Positions 17,759 to 24,862 of a DNA stretch of 27,456 bases are shown in pieces. A model generated the notes under the pieces. That model was given only the letters and a program-made list of their open reading frames with translations, was not told where the DNA came from and made no database searches. The translations under genes were made by a program, and so were the position numbers. The stretch covers positions 1-27,456 of the forward strand of contig URLO01000032.1 in NCBI GenBank assembly GCA_900548625.1, given 5' to 3'. Position 1 is the stretch's first letter; each line of letters opens with the position of its first letter. Source of the DNA: an uncultured Eubacteriales bacterium. GTDB taxonomy: Bacteria; Bacillota; Clostridia; Oscillospirales; Oscillospiraceae.

Positions 17759-18537
17759 TGCGCTGTCAGAAAACGCACGAGGGAGACATTCCGGCGCTCT
17801 CGCGCCTGTGGAAGCAGGCGTTCGGCGACACGGACGAGGAGATCAATCGCTTTTTCCGTGAGGCGTATCCGCACGCATCGGGCTTTGCCGCGCGCGACGG
17901 CGAGACGCTGGTGGGGATGTGCTTTGCCCTGCCGCAGCAGCTTGCGTGCGGCGAGGACACCTGCTCCGCCGCGTATCTCTACGCCGTGGCGACGGACGAG
18001 CACTGGCGCGGGCAGGGCGTCTGCCGCACGCTGCTGGCGTTTGCGGAAAAGGAGCTCAAAAAGCGCGGCACGGACTGCCTGATGCTCGTTCCGGCGGACG
18101 AGGGGCTTGCCGCGATGTATGAAAAGCTGGGCTTCTCCGGCACGCTGCGCCGTGAGAGCGAGGCCGCCGCGCCGAGCGCCGCCGGTCAGGCGGAGCAGGT
18201 CACGCCCATCGAATACGCGGGCCTGCGCGAGACGCTTCTCTGGGACGTGCCGCATGTGCGCTACAGCAAGGCGTGGCTGGAGTATGAGGTGTTGGACGCG
18301 GCGTTTTACGCGCTCCGGCTCGGCTCGGCGTCCGGCTGCGCGGCCGTGCGCAAGCTCCCGGACGGCAGCGCGCGCGTGGACGAGCTTCTCCCCGACAACC
18401 GTATGCTGCCTGCGCTGGCGCAGGCCGTGGGCGCGGCGCGGTACCGGCTGCCGCAGGCGCCCTATGCCATGTGCAAATGGCTCACCGTGCGCCCCGCAGG
18501 CTGGGAAAACATCCTGCTCGGCTTTGATTTTGCCTGA
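17758..18537 (+). CDS. GNAT-family N-acetyltransferase
   Basis: Protein of 259 residues with an N-terminal GNAT domain. The acetyl-CoA binding motif A is RGQGVCR at 84-90, followed by a helix and a strand, then LAAMYEKLGF, the usual GNAT C-terminal block. Residues about 150-259 form an extra domain with no recognised family. The substrate is unknown. The ATG shares one base with the stop of the DUF2156 gene, so the two products are probably made together. The region after the gene holds a long hairpin and repeat copy C. Confidence 0.88.
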   Translation: MRCQKTHEGDIPALSRLWKQAFGDTDEEINRFFREAYPHASGFAARDGETLVGMCFALPQQLACGEDTCSAAYLYAVATDEHWRGQGVCRTLLAFAEKELKKRGTDCLMLVPADEGLAAMYEKLGFSGTLRRESEAAAPSAAGQAEQVTPIEYAGLRETLLWDVPHVRYSKAWLEYEVLDAAFYALRLGSASGCAAVRKLPDGSARVDELLPDNRMLPALAQAVGAARYRLPQAPYAMCKWLTVRPAGWENILLGFDFA

Positions 18538-18552
18538 CGCGCGCAAACGATG

Positions 18553-18600
18553 AAAAAACAGACAGGGACAGGACGCGCCGGCGGCGCACCTGTCCCTGTT
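18553..18600. terminator. long hairpin terminator next to repeat copy C
   Basis: ACAGGGACAGG (18562-18572) pairs with CCTGTCCCTGT (18589-18599), and the inner GCGCC/GGCGC stem closes on GGC. Six A (18553-18558) precede it, so the clean U-run is on the minus strand although no minus-strand gene ends here. On the plus strand only TTTGCG follows before repeat copy C. Confidence 0.7.
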
Positions 18601-18603
18601 TGC

Positions 18604-18666
18604 GCTTGTCAAAACGTCTTTTTGACAAGCGCTCGGACGCGAACCGCGCGCCGGGATTCCGAGCGC
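18604..18666 (+). repeat. multi-hairpin intergenic repeat, copy C (partial: M1 and M2 only)
   Basis: GCTTGTCAAAA / TTTTGACAAGC (18604-18614 / 18620-18630) is the M1 palindrome. The adjoining M2-like hairpin (18629-18637 / 18658-18666) keeps GGACGCGAACCGCG in place of AAACGCGAACCGCG. Its arms differ from A and B, yet pair over 9 bp. M3 to M5 are absent. The order, A-run, hairpin, then M1, is the same as for the full copies. Confidence 0.75.
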
Positions 18667-18742
18667 CTGAGCACAGGCGGCCTGTACTATTTTTTTGCTC
18701 CGCCTCATATAGTTTGCCATACGAACAAAATGAGGTGGATAC

Positions 18743-19354
18743 ATGGAATATACAGCCAACCGAGTCATCCTGCGCGGCAGTCTGGCGGGGCTGCCCGCGT
18801 TTTCGCACGAGAATCATGCTCGCCGGTTTTACCGCTTTTTCCTCGAGGTCGAGCGCCTGTCCGGGACGGCGGATGTGCTGCCCGTGATCGCGGCGGAGGA
18901 CGTGCTGAACACGATGGACCTCTCCGGCGGCGGGCACATCGAGGTGCGCGGCCAGCTCCGCTCCTTTAACAGCCGCGCCCCATCGGGCAGAAAGCTCATC
19001 CTGTCGGTCTACGCCGCCGAGCTTGAGACCTCGGACGAGGGGCCGGAAAACCTCGTCGAGCTGACCGGCGCGCTCTGCAAGCCGCCGGTCTACCGCCGCA
19101 CGCCGCTGGGGCGGGAGATCTGCGACGTGATGCTGGCGGTCAGCCGCCCGTACCACCGCACGGACTATCTGCCCTGCATTCTCTGGGGACGGACGGCGCA
19201 GGCGGCGGCGCAGCTTCCGCCCGGTGCGCAGCTCGCGCTCACGGGGCGGCTGCAAAGCCGCGAATACGTCAAGCTCCTGCCCGGCGGAAGCGAGACGCGC
19301 GTTGCCTATGAGGTCTCGGCGGCCGCCGCGGAGGCCGTTTCGGCGCCCGGCTGA
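18743..19354 (+). CDS. tandem OB-fold single-stranded DNA-binding-like protein
   Basis: Protein of 203 residues that reads as two SSB-type OB folds in a row. The first is about 4-95 (NRVILRGSLAGLPAF, then HIEVRGQLRSF). The second is about 105-190 (NLVELTGALCKPP, then VMLAVSRPYHRTDYLPCILWG and LALTGRLQSREY). The second follows the SSB pattern well: a strand with R-x-T-x-x-G, then D-Y-x-x-x-x-x-W-G. There is no acidic D-D-x-P-F-type tail that recruits partners in replicative SSB. It is probably an accessory ssDNA-binding protein rather than the main SSB. GAGGTGG lies 6 nt before the ATG. Confidence 0.8.
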   Translation: MEYTANRVILRGSLAGLPAFSHENHARRFYRFFLEVERLSGTADVLPVIAAEDVLNTMDLSGGGHIEVRGQLRSFNSRAPSGRKLILSVYAAELETSDEGPENLVELTGALCKPPVYRRTPLGREICDVMLAVSRPYHRTDYLPCILWGRTAQAAAQLPPGAQLALTGRLQSREYVKLLPGGSETRVAYEVSAAAAEAVSAPG

Positions 19355-19382
19355 TTTTTTTGTGAAAAATTTTTCCTCTTTC

Positions 19383-19410
19383 TGAAACCTGCGGCGGGAA
19401 ATCTCGTCTT
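19383..19410 (+). promoter_or_regulatory. ECF-sigma type promoter of the DUF4349 lipoprotein gene
   Basis: TGAAAC (19383-19388), a 16-nt spacer, then CGTCTT (19405-19410), with AT-rich sequence upstream (19354-19382). This matches the SigW-class layout TGAAAC-N16-CGTa/c and lies 36 nt before the ATG. No housekeeping promoter of similar quality is visible. Confidence 0.65.
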
Positions 19411-19446
19411 TAAGGGTGACAAAAGAAATTGAAAGGGGAGCTCACA

Positions 19447-20490
19447 ATGAAAAAGACCAGACTTCTTGCACTCGTGCTGGCGCTCGTGCTGACGTGCAGC
19501 CTTGCGGCGTGCGCCGCAAAGTCGGCCGCGCCGATGGCGTATGACAACACTGCCTCGGCAGCCGACAACTACAAAACAGAGGAGACATCGGCGGAAATGC
19601 CCGCGGAGGCGCCGGCGATGGCAGAGTCGGAGAGCGACTGGGCGGAGAACTCGATCACGACCCAGAGCTATGACGAGCAGAGCACTGCCGCGAACGAGCC
19701 CGCGGGCGACGCGCCCACAGAGTCGCTCGCGGACAAGATGATCTACTCTGCCAATCTGGAGATCCAGACCACGGAGTATGACGCGGCGATCGCCGCGCTC
19801 GAGTCCTCGGTCACGGCGTTCGGCGGCTTTGTGGAGCAGTCGAACACCTACGGCGACATCCGCTACAACGACGACGGCACCAGCCGCGTCGTCAACCGCA
19901 TGGCAGACTACGTCGTCCGTGTCCCGGCAAAGCGCTTTCAGGAGTTTTTGTCGCAGGCAGACGGCCTCGGCAACGTGCTCTCCTGCAACCGCTACGCGGA
20001 AAACGTGACCTCGCGCTACACCGATCAGGAGGCGCGGCTGGCGTCGCTGTACACGCAGGAGGAGCGCCTGCTCAGCATGCTGGAAAAATCCGAGGACGTG
20101 GAGAGTCTCATCGCCCTTGAGGAGCGGCTGGCGGATGTGCGCTATGAGATCGAGTCGATCGAGCGCAATCTCCGCAACCTCGACCGCAGGATCGCCTACT
20201 CCAGCGTGACGATCAGCCTGCACGAGGTCGAGATCTACACGCCGACCAAGCCTGTGCAGCGCACGTTCGGCGAAAAGCTCAGCGACGCCATGACAGCTGG
20301 CTGGCGCAGCTTCTCGCGCGGCGTGCAGTATTTCCTGATCGATCTCGTCTACGCGCTGCCGGGAATCATCCTGTTCCTGCTGATCGCGGGCGCGGCGGTG
20401 CTCATCGCCCTGCGGCTGCGCAAAAAGCACAAGGCGAAGAAGGCCGCCAAGGCTGCCGAGGAGGCAAAGGACGCCCAGGACAAGGCCTGA
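19447..20490 (+). CDS. DUF4349 lipoprotein
   Basis: Protein of 347 residues. A lipoprotein signal peptide (MKK basic start, hydrophobic core, lipobox LAAC) places the lipidated cysteine at C22. An acidic, Ser/Ala-rich linker (about 23-90) is followed by the DUF4349 domain (about 95-270), including IYSANLEIQTTEYD, YVVRVPAKRFQEFLS and a long coiled coil (about 195-245, ERLADVRYEIESIERNL). One C-terminal membrane helix (about 283-308) and a Lys/Ala-rich tail follow. It would be anchored at both ends. The function of DUF4349 is unknown; such proteins are often found with anti-sigma zinc-finger proteins. The ATG at 19447 with AAGGGGAG 6 nt upstream is preferred over a TTG at 19429. Confidence 0.9.
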   Translation: MKKTRLLALVLALVLTCSLAACAAKSAAPMAYDNTASAADNYKTEETSAEMPAEAPAMAESESDWAENSITTQSYDEQSTAANEPAGDAPTESLADKMIYSANLEIQTTEYDAAIAALESSVTAFGGFVEQSNTYGDIRYNDDGTSRVVNRMADYVVRVPAKRFQEFLSQADGLGNVLSCNRYAENVTSRYTDQEARLASLYTQEERLLSMLEKSEDVESLIALEERLADVRYEIESIERNLRNLDRRIAYSSVTISLHEVEIYTPTKPVQRTFGEKLSDAMTAGWRSFSRGVQYFLIDLVYALPGIILFLLIAGAAVLIALRLRKKHKAKKAAKAAEEAKDAQDKA

Positions 20491-20554
20491 CATGCGCAAT
20501 TCGTGCCGAACTTCGCCGCAAACGGCGAAATTCTACTGAGAATTGTCCGATTTG

Positions 20555-20589
20555 AACCGGCCGGCGAAAAAAACGCCGGCCGGTTTTTT
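20555..20589 (+). terminator. strong intrinsic terminator after the DUF4349 gene
   Basis: A 12-bp stem (AACCGGCCGGCG / CGCCGGCCGGTT) with an A7 loop and six T (20584-20589), 65 nt past the stop. Confidence 0.9.
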
Positions 20590-20726
20590 GCATGTATATA
20601 CAATTTGAACGGAATCCGGCGCGCGATTCGCGGCGGAAATCCGCCTCTCTATTCAGACTGTGTATGATTATACGGTATATACGCCGGAGTTCGTTGTGAA
20701 CATTAACTATTTTCCAATAATAAATG

Positions 20727-20755
20727 TTGATTTTTTTTATGCAAAATTGTATTCT
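20727..20755 (+). promoter_or_regulatory. candidate promoter of the ptb operon
   Basis: TTGATT (20727-20732), a 17-nt spacer, then TATTCT (20750-20755); a TATATA overlaps just downstream. Four of six bases match in each hexamer. Confidence 0.4.
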
Positions 20756-20884
20756 ATATAGAGAAGGGGATCCGCGGCGGCAGATCCGCCTGTTTTGCGT
20801 TCTGTGAACGCCCCCTTTTTCTTGCTTTGCTGGAAGCGGAACAGGCTCCGGCCTGTCCAAATATCATGTAATAGGAGGGTTCCT

Positions 20885-21808
20885 ATGATCGAATCCATCG
20901 AATCGCTCCGCGCGGCGGCCAGTGCGCAGGGCACAAAGCGCCTTGCCGTTGCCTGCGCGCAGGACGACCACGTGCTCCTTGCCGTTGACAAGGCGCGCCG
21001 TCTGGGGATCGCGGAGGCCATTCTGGTCGGCTGCGAGCAGCAGATCCGCCGCATCGCCGCCGAGCACGCGCTCGATCTTACGCCGTACCGCATCATCGAC
21101 GAGCCGGACAACGCCGCGGCCTGCCGCATTGCGGTCTCGCTCGTGAAAAACGGCGAAGCCGACGCGGTGATGAAGGGCCTTGTCGATACCGCCGTCATTC
21201 TCAAGGCGGTTCTGGACAAGGAGAACGGTCTGCGGGATGCGAAGGTGCTGTCGCATGTGGCGCTGTTTGAGGTGCCCGGCTTTGACCGCCTGCTCCTGCT
21301 GACCGACTCGGCCATGAACATCGCCCCCGACCTTGAGACGAAAAAGGAGATCCTCCGCAACGCCGTCCGCGTGGCAAACGCACTCGGCAACGATAATCCG
21401 GTGGTCGCCTGCCTCTGCGCCGTCGAGAAGGTCAACCCCAAGATGCCCGCCACGCTTGACGCCGCCGCGCTGACCGAGGCCGCGAAGGCCGGCGAGCTGA
21501 AAAACTGCACCGTCATCGGCCCGCTCGCGCTGGACAACGCCATCAGCGTCGAGGCCGCGGCGCGCAAGGGCATCACCGACCCAAACGCCGGACACGCTGA
21601 TGTGCTGCTCGTGCCGAACATCGAGACCGGCAACGTCTTTTACAAATCCATGGTCTTCCTCGCGCACGCGAAGAACGCGGGCCTGATCGTCGGCGCCAAG
21701 GCGCCCGTGATCGTGACCTCCCGCGCCGACAGCGAGCAGACCAAGATCGATTCCATCGCGCTGGCGCTCGCTGTGGCCGCCAAGAAAGGAGACGCCCTTG
21801 GAACATAA
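20885..21808 (+). CDS. ptb: phosphate butyryltransferase (phosphate acyltransferase)
   Basis: Converts butyryl-CoA or branched acyl-CoA plus phosphate to acyl phosphate. It has 307 residues, the usual Ptb length, and belongs to the phosphate acetyl/butyryltransferase fold. Typical segments are ADAVMKGLVDTAVILKAVLD, LLLTDSAMNIAPDLE, and the C-terminal ADVLLVPNIETGN then IVGAKAPVIVTSRADS. The ATG at 20885 has AGGAGG about 8 nt upstream. An in-frame TTG at 20795 would add 30 unlike residues and is rejected. It is the first gene of a seven-gene operon, and its stop overlaps the buk start by 11 nt. The operon has no thiolase, crotonase or butyryl-CoA dehydrogenase but does have a branched-chain oxidoreductase, so the likely substrates are isobutyryl-, isovaleryl- and 2-methylbutyryl-CoA. 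Confidence 0.95.
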   Translation: MIESIESLRAAASAQGTKRLAVACAQDDHVLLAVDKARRLGIAEAILVGCEQQIRRIAAEHALDLTPYRIIDEPDNAAACRIAVSLVKNGEADAVMKGLVDTAVILKAVLDKENGLRDAKVLSHVALFEVPGFDRLLLLTDSAMNIAPDLETKKEILRNAVRVANALGNDNPVVACLCAVEKVNPKMPATLDAAALTEAAKAGELKNCTVIGPLALDNAISVEAAARKGITDPNAGHADVLLVPNIETGNVFYKSMVFLAHAKNAGLIVGAKAPVIVTSRADSEQTKIDSIALALAVAAKKGDALGT

Positions 21809-22889
21809 CAACTACAAGATCCTTGCCATCAACTTCGGCTCCACCTCCACCAAGATCGCGGTCTACGCGGGGGAGGAAAAGCTGCTGGAGCACGGCTTTC
21901 TGCACTCGTGCGAGGACATGGAGGGCGTCAGCACCATGGAGGAAAACGCCGCCATGCGCAAGCCCCTGATCCTCGACTTCCTGACCCACCACGGCCACTC
22001 GCTCGAGAGCTTCGACGCCGTGGTCGGCCGCGGCGGTCTGGTGCATCCGATCCCCGGCGGAACCTACGCCGTCAACGACGAGATGCTGCGCGACCTGCGC
22101 GAGTGCCGCTTCGGCACGCATGTCTGCAACCTCGGCGGCATCCTTGCCGCGGAGATCGGCGAGGAGATCGGAAAGCCCGCGTTCATCGTTGACCCGCCCG
22201 TGATCGACGAAATGACCGACATCGCGCACCTGTCCGGCCATCCGGATTTCCCGCGCCGCTCCGTCTTCCACGCGCTCAACCAGAAGGCCATCGCCAAGCG
22301 CTACGCCGAGGACGTCGGAAAGCCCTATGACACGCTCAACCTCATCGTTGCCCACATGGGCGGCGGCGTCACCGTCGGCGCGCACGAAAAGGGCAAGATC
22401 GTGGACGTGAACAACGGTCTTGAGGGCGACGGCCCCTATACCGCCGAGCGTCCGGGCAGCCTTCCCGTTTTGCAGGTGCTGCGCGCGGCGTTTGAGCACC
22501 GCTACGGCGACAATTACGAGGACCAGCGCCGCTTCTACATGTCCAAGTGCGGCATGGTCGCCTACACGGGCACGAACGACGGCCGCGTCATCGGCCAGCG
22601 TGTGGCAGAGGGCGACCCCGAGGCCACGCTCGCCTACCGCGGCATGGCGTACCAGATCGCCAAGGAGATCGGCGCGCAGAGCGTCGTGCTGGGCGGCAAG
22701 GTCGATGCCATCCTGCTCACCGGCGGCAGCGCCTACGGAAAGCAGCTCGTCGCGTGGATCGAGGAATATGTCAGCCACATCGCGCCCGTGCACGTCTATC
22801 CCGGCGAGGACGAGATGCTCGCCCTTGCGATGGGCGCGCTGCGCGTGCTGCGCGGGCAGGAGGAGATCCTGGAGTATCACATCGTATGA
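21798..22889 (+). CDS. buk: butyrate kinase (branched-chain acyl kinase)
   Basis: Transfers phosphate from acyl phosphate to ADP, giving acid and ATP. It has 363 residues with the ASKHA kinase fold. The N-terminal phosphate loop is AINFGSTSTKIAVY. Further segments are FDAVVGRGGLVHPIPGG, LIVAHMGGGVTVGAH and ILLTGGSAYGKQL. The start is TTG at 21798, with AAGGAG about 7 nt upstream, inside the end of ptb. The overlap and the TTG suggest coupled translation. It ends in an ATGA overlap with the P-loop NTPase gene. Linear versus branched substrate is inferred from the operon, not from residues. Confidence 0.95.
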   Translation: MEHNNYKILAINFGSTSTKIAVYAGEEKLLEHGFLHSCEDMEGVSTMEENAAMRKPLILDFLTHHGHSLESFDAVVGRGGLVHPIPGGTYAVNDEMLRDLRECRFGTHVCNLGGILAAEIGEEIGKPAFIVDPPVIDEMTDIAHLSGHPDFPRRSVFHALNQKAIAKRYAEDVGKPYDTLNLIVAHMGGGVTVGAHEKGKIVDVNNGLEGDGPYTAERPGSLPVLQVLRAAFEHRYGDNYEDQRRFYMSKCGMVAYTGTNDGRVIGQRVAEGDPEATLAYRGMAYQIAKEIGAQSVVLGGKVDAILLTGGSAYGKQLVAWIEEYVSHIAPVHVYPGEDEMLALAMGALRVLRGQEEILEYHIV

Positions 22890-23566
22890 GACGTTTGCAG
22901 ATCATCACCGGCCACTACGGCACGGGCAAGACCGAATATGCCGTCAATCTGGCGCTGAGCCTCGCGGGAGCGGACAAAAAACTGGCGCTGGCCGACCTCG
23001 ACATCGTAAACCCCTATTTCCGCGCCTATGAGCAGGCCGAGCGCCTGCGCGAGGCGGGCATCCGCGTGATCGTCAGCTCCTGCGGCGGCGCGGTGGATAT
23101 GCCCGCGATCGACCCGGCGGTCTTGTCTCTGTTTCAGGACAAGAGCTGGTCGGGCGTCATCGACATCGGCGGCGACCCCATCGGCGCGCATGTGCTGGCG
23201 CGCTTCGTTGACGAGCTGCACGCGGAGGATTTTGACCTCCTGTTCGTCGTTAACGCCAACCGCCCCGAGACGCACGACCTTGAAAAGGCGCTCGCGTCGC
23301 TGCGCGGCGTCGAGGCCGCGTGCGGTCAGAAAATGACCGGACTTGTCAACAACACCCATCTGTGCGCACAGACCACCGCCGGAGAAATTCTCAAGGGTGC
23401 GGCGCTCGCGCACGCGCTTTCCGAGGCGACCGGCCTGCCCGTTGTGCACCATGCGGTGCAGCGGTGCTTCGTGCCGGAGGTTTGTGAACAGCTGGCAGAG
23501 CCCATTCTGCCTCTGGACATATACATGAAAAAACCGTGGGAAATCACAATGGAGGAGGATATTTAA
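22886..23566 (+). CDS. uncharacterised P-loop NTPase in the branched-chain acid operon
   Basis: Protein of 226 residues with a Walker A loop GHYGTGKT (9-16) near the N-terminus. A D-L-D (37-39, in LADLDIVNPYF) and VIDIGGDPIGA (91-101) resemble the Walker A' and B regions of SIMIBI-class NTPases (MinD/CobQ/Mrp-like). VVNANRPETHD (121-131) and GLVNNTHL (152-159) follow, the latter at the position of a base-recognition loop. The function is unknown. It overlaps buk by 4 nt and is 1 nt from the ferredoxin subunit gene, so it is made with the pathway enzymes. It might mature or regulate the Fe-S/TPP oxidoreductase, but nothing in the sequence proves this. Confidence 0.88.
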   Translation: MRRLQIITGHYGTGKTEYAVNLALSLAGADKKLALADLDIVNPYFRAYEQAERLREAGIRVIVSSCGGAVDMPAIDPAVLSLFQDKSWSGVIDIGGDPIGAHVLARFVDELHAEDFDLLFVVNANRPETHDLEKALASLRGVEAACGQKMTGLVNNTHLCAQTTAGEILKGAALAHALSEATGLPVVHHAVQRCFVPEVCEQLAEPILPLDIYMKKPWEITMEEDI

Positions 23567-23567
23567 C

Positions 23568-23786
23568 ATGGCAGGAAATGTGTCGTTCCGCCGTGACCGG
23601 TGTAAGGGCTGCGGGCTTTGCATCACCGTATGCCCGAAGAACATCATCGTCATGGAAGAAACCGCCACAAATCGTAAGGGTTATCACCCTGCAACCGTTC
23701 GCCCCGAGGATATGGAAAAGTGCGTAGGCTGCGCAAGCTGCGCAAAGATCTGCCCCGATTCCATCATCACGGTGGAGCGGTTTTAA
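23568..23786 (+). CDS. 2-oxoacid:ferredoxin oxidoreductase, delta (2[4Fe-4S] ferredoxin) subunit
   Basis: Protein of 72 residues with two [4Fe-4S] motifs: CKGCGLCITVCP and CVGCASCAKICP. It passes electrons from the TPP-bearing subunit to free ferredoxin. The spacing between clusters is somewhat longer than in simple clostridial ferredoxins, as expected for the PorD/VorD-type subunit. GGAGGAGG lies about 9 nt before the ATG, which starts 1 nt past the P-loop gene stop. The stop overlaps the ribosome site of the next gene. Confidence 0.95.
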   Translation: MAGNVSFRRDRCKGCGLCITVCPKNIIVMEETATNRKGYHPATVRPEDMEKCVGCASCAKICPDSIITVERF

Positions 23787-23796
23787 GGAGGAAACT

Positions 23797-24861
23797 ATGG
23801 AGAAAGAACTTTGGAAAGGCAACGAGGCCGTTGCAGAGGCTGCGATCCGGGCTGGCTGTAAGCTCTTTTTCGGCTACCCGATCACCCCGCAGAATGAGAT
23901 CCCCGAGTACCTCGCACAGCATCTGCCGAAGATCGGCGGCTGCTTCCTTCAGGCAGAATCCGAGGTCGCGGCGATCAACATGGTCTATGGCGCTGCCGGC
24001 TGCGGCAAGCGCGTCATGACCTCGTCCTCCTCCCCCGGAATCTCGCTCAAGCAGGAGGGCATCACCTACCTGTGCGGCGCGGAGCTTCCCTGCGTCATCG
24101 TCAACATGATGCGCGGCGGCCCCGGCCTCGGCACCATCCAACCGGCGCAGGGCGACTATTATCAGGCCACCCGCGGCGGCGGCAACGGCGACTATCGCCA
24201 TCTGGTCTACGCCCCCGCGACCATTCAGGAGGCGGCGGACTATGTCCGCATGGCCTTTGACGTGGCCGACCTCTACCGCAACCCCGTCATGATCCTGGCC
24301 GACGGCATGATCGGCCAGATGATGGAGGCCATCGAATGGCACGACGTACCCAAGCGCGAGCTGCCCGAAAAGCCGTGGGCGACCACCGGCACGCACGGCG
24401 AGCGCAAGCCCAACATCATCAACTCCCTCTACATCGACCCGAACGTCTGCGCCGAGCACAACGTCCGTCTGGCGGAGAAGTACCGCGCGATGGAGGAAAA
24501 CGAGACGCGCTGGGAGGAGACGGACACCGAGGACTGCGAGGTCCTGTTCGTTGCCTACGGCACGCCGTCGCGCATCGCGAAGGCCGCCATCCGGCAGCTT
24601 GCCAAGGAAGGCATCCGCGCCGGCCTGTTCCGTCCGATCACGCTCTGGCCGTTCCCCGGCAAGGCGCTCAAGCAGGCCGCCATGCAGCCGAGCTGCAAGG
24701 TGGTCGTGGACGTGGAGCTGAGCATGGGTCAGATGATCGACGATGTGAAGATCGCGCTTGAGGGATGCCGCCCAGTCGCATTCATCGGCAAAGCCGGCGG
24801 CGTGGTTCCCACGCCCGCCGAGGTCGCAGCCGCGGCAAAACAGGCTTTGGGGAGGGAATAA
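23797..24861 (+). CDS. vorB: 2-oxoacid:ferredoxin oxidoreductase, alpha subunit (VorB type)
   Basis: Catalytic subunit for oxidative decarboxylation of 2-oxoacids to acyl-CoA, probably 3-methyl-2-oxobutanoate and other branched 2-oxoacids. It has 354 residues: the pyrimidine-binding TPP domain with FFGYPITPQNEIPEYLA near the N-terminus, ESEVAAINMVYGAAGCGKR and SSSSPGISLKQEGI, and the C-terminal transketolase-like domain from about 250. Sequence alone does not cleanly separate the valine from the 2-oxoglutarate type. The neighbours ptb, buk and ilvE favour the branched-chain type, since succinyl-CoA would not fit Ptb and Buk. AAGGAGG lies about 5 nt before the ATG. Confidence 0.92.
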   Translation: MEKELWKGNEAVAEAAIRAGCKLFFGYPITPQNEIPEYLAQHLPKIGGCFLQAESEVAAINMVYGAAGCGKRVMTSSSSPGISLKQEGITYLCGAELPCVIVNMMRGGPGLGTIQPAQGDYYQATRGGGNGDYRHLVYAPATIQEAADYVRMAFDVADLYRNPVMILADGMIGQMMEAIEWHDVPKRELPEKPWATTGTHGERKPNIINSLYIDPNVCAEHNVRLAEKYRAMEENETRWEETDTEDCEVLFVAYGTPSRIAKAAIRQLAKEGIRAGLFRPITLWPFPGKALKQAAMQPSCKVVVDVELSMGQMIDDVKIALEGCRPVAFIGKAGGVVPTPAEVAAAAKQALGRE

Positions 24862-24862
24862 C

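Larger units (their letters stand above)
20491..20884 (+). other. intergenic region and leader before ptb
   Basis: 394 bases without a gene. It holds a small TTCGCCG/CGGCGAA hairpin (20512-20529), the strong terminator at 20555-20589, an AT-rich stretch with repeated GTATA motifs (20592-20690), a candidate promoter (20727-20755) and a leader of about 120 nt. In the leader AAGGGG (20764-20769) can pair with CCCCTT (20812-20817) around two inner hairpins, followed by more T. That could be an attenuator, but the stem is short. Confidence 0.45.

Noticed and set aside
20494..20545. Possible fourth repeat copy (TTCGCCG/CGGCGAA followed by TTCTAC)
   Set aside because: It shares only one short hairpin and six following bases with M5; chance similarity cannot be excluded and no other module is present.
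20795..20884. N-terminal extension of ptb from a TTG start
   Set aside because: The extra 30 residues are unlike Ptb proteins, and a good AGGAGG sits before the ATG at 20885.
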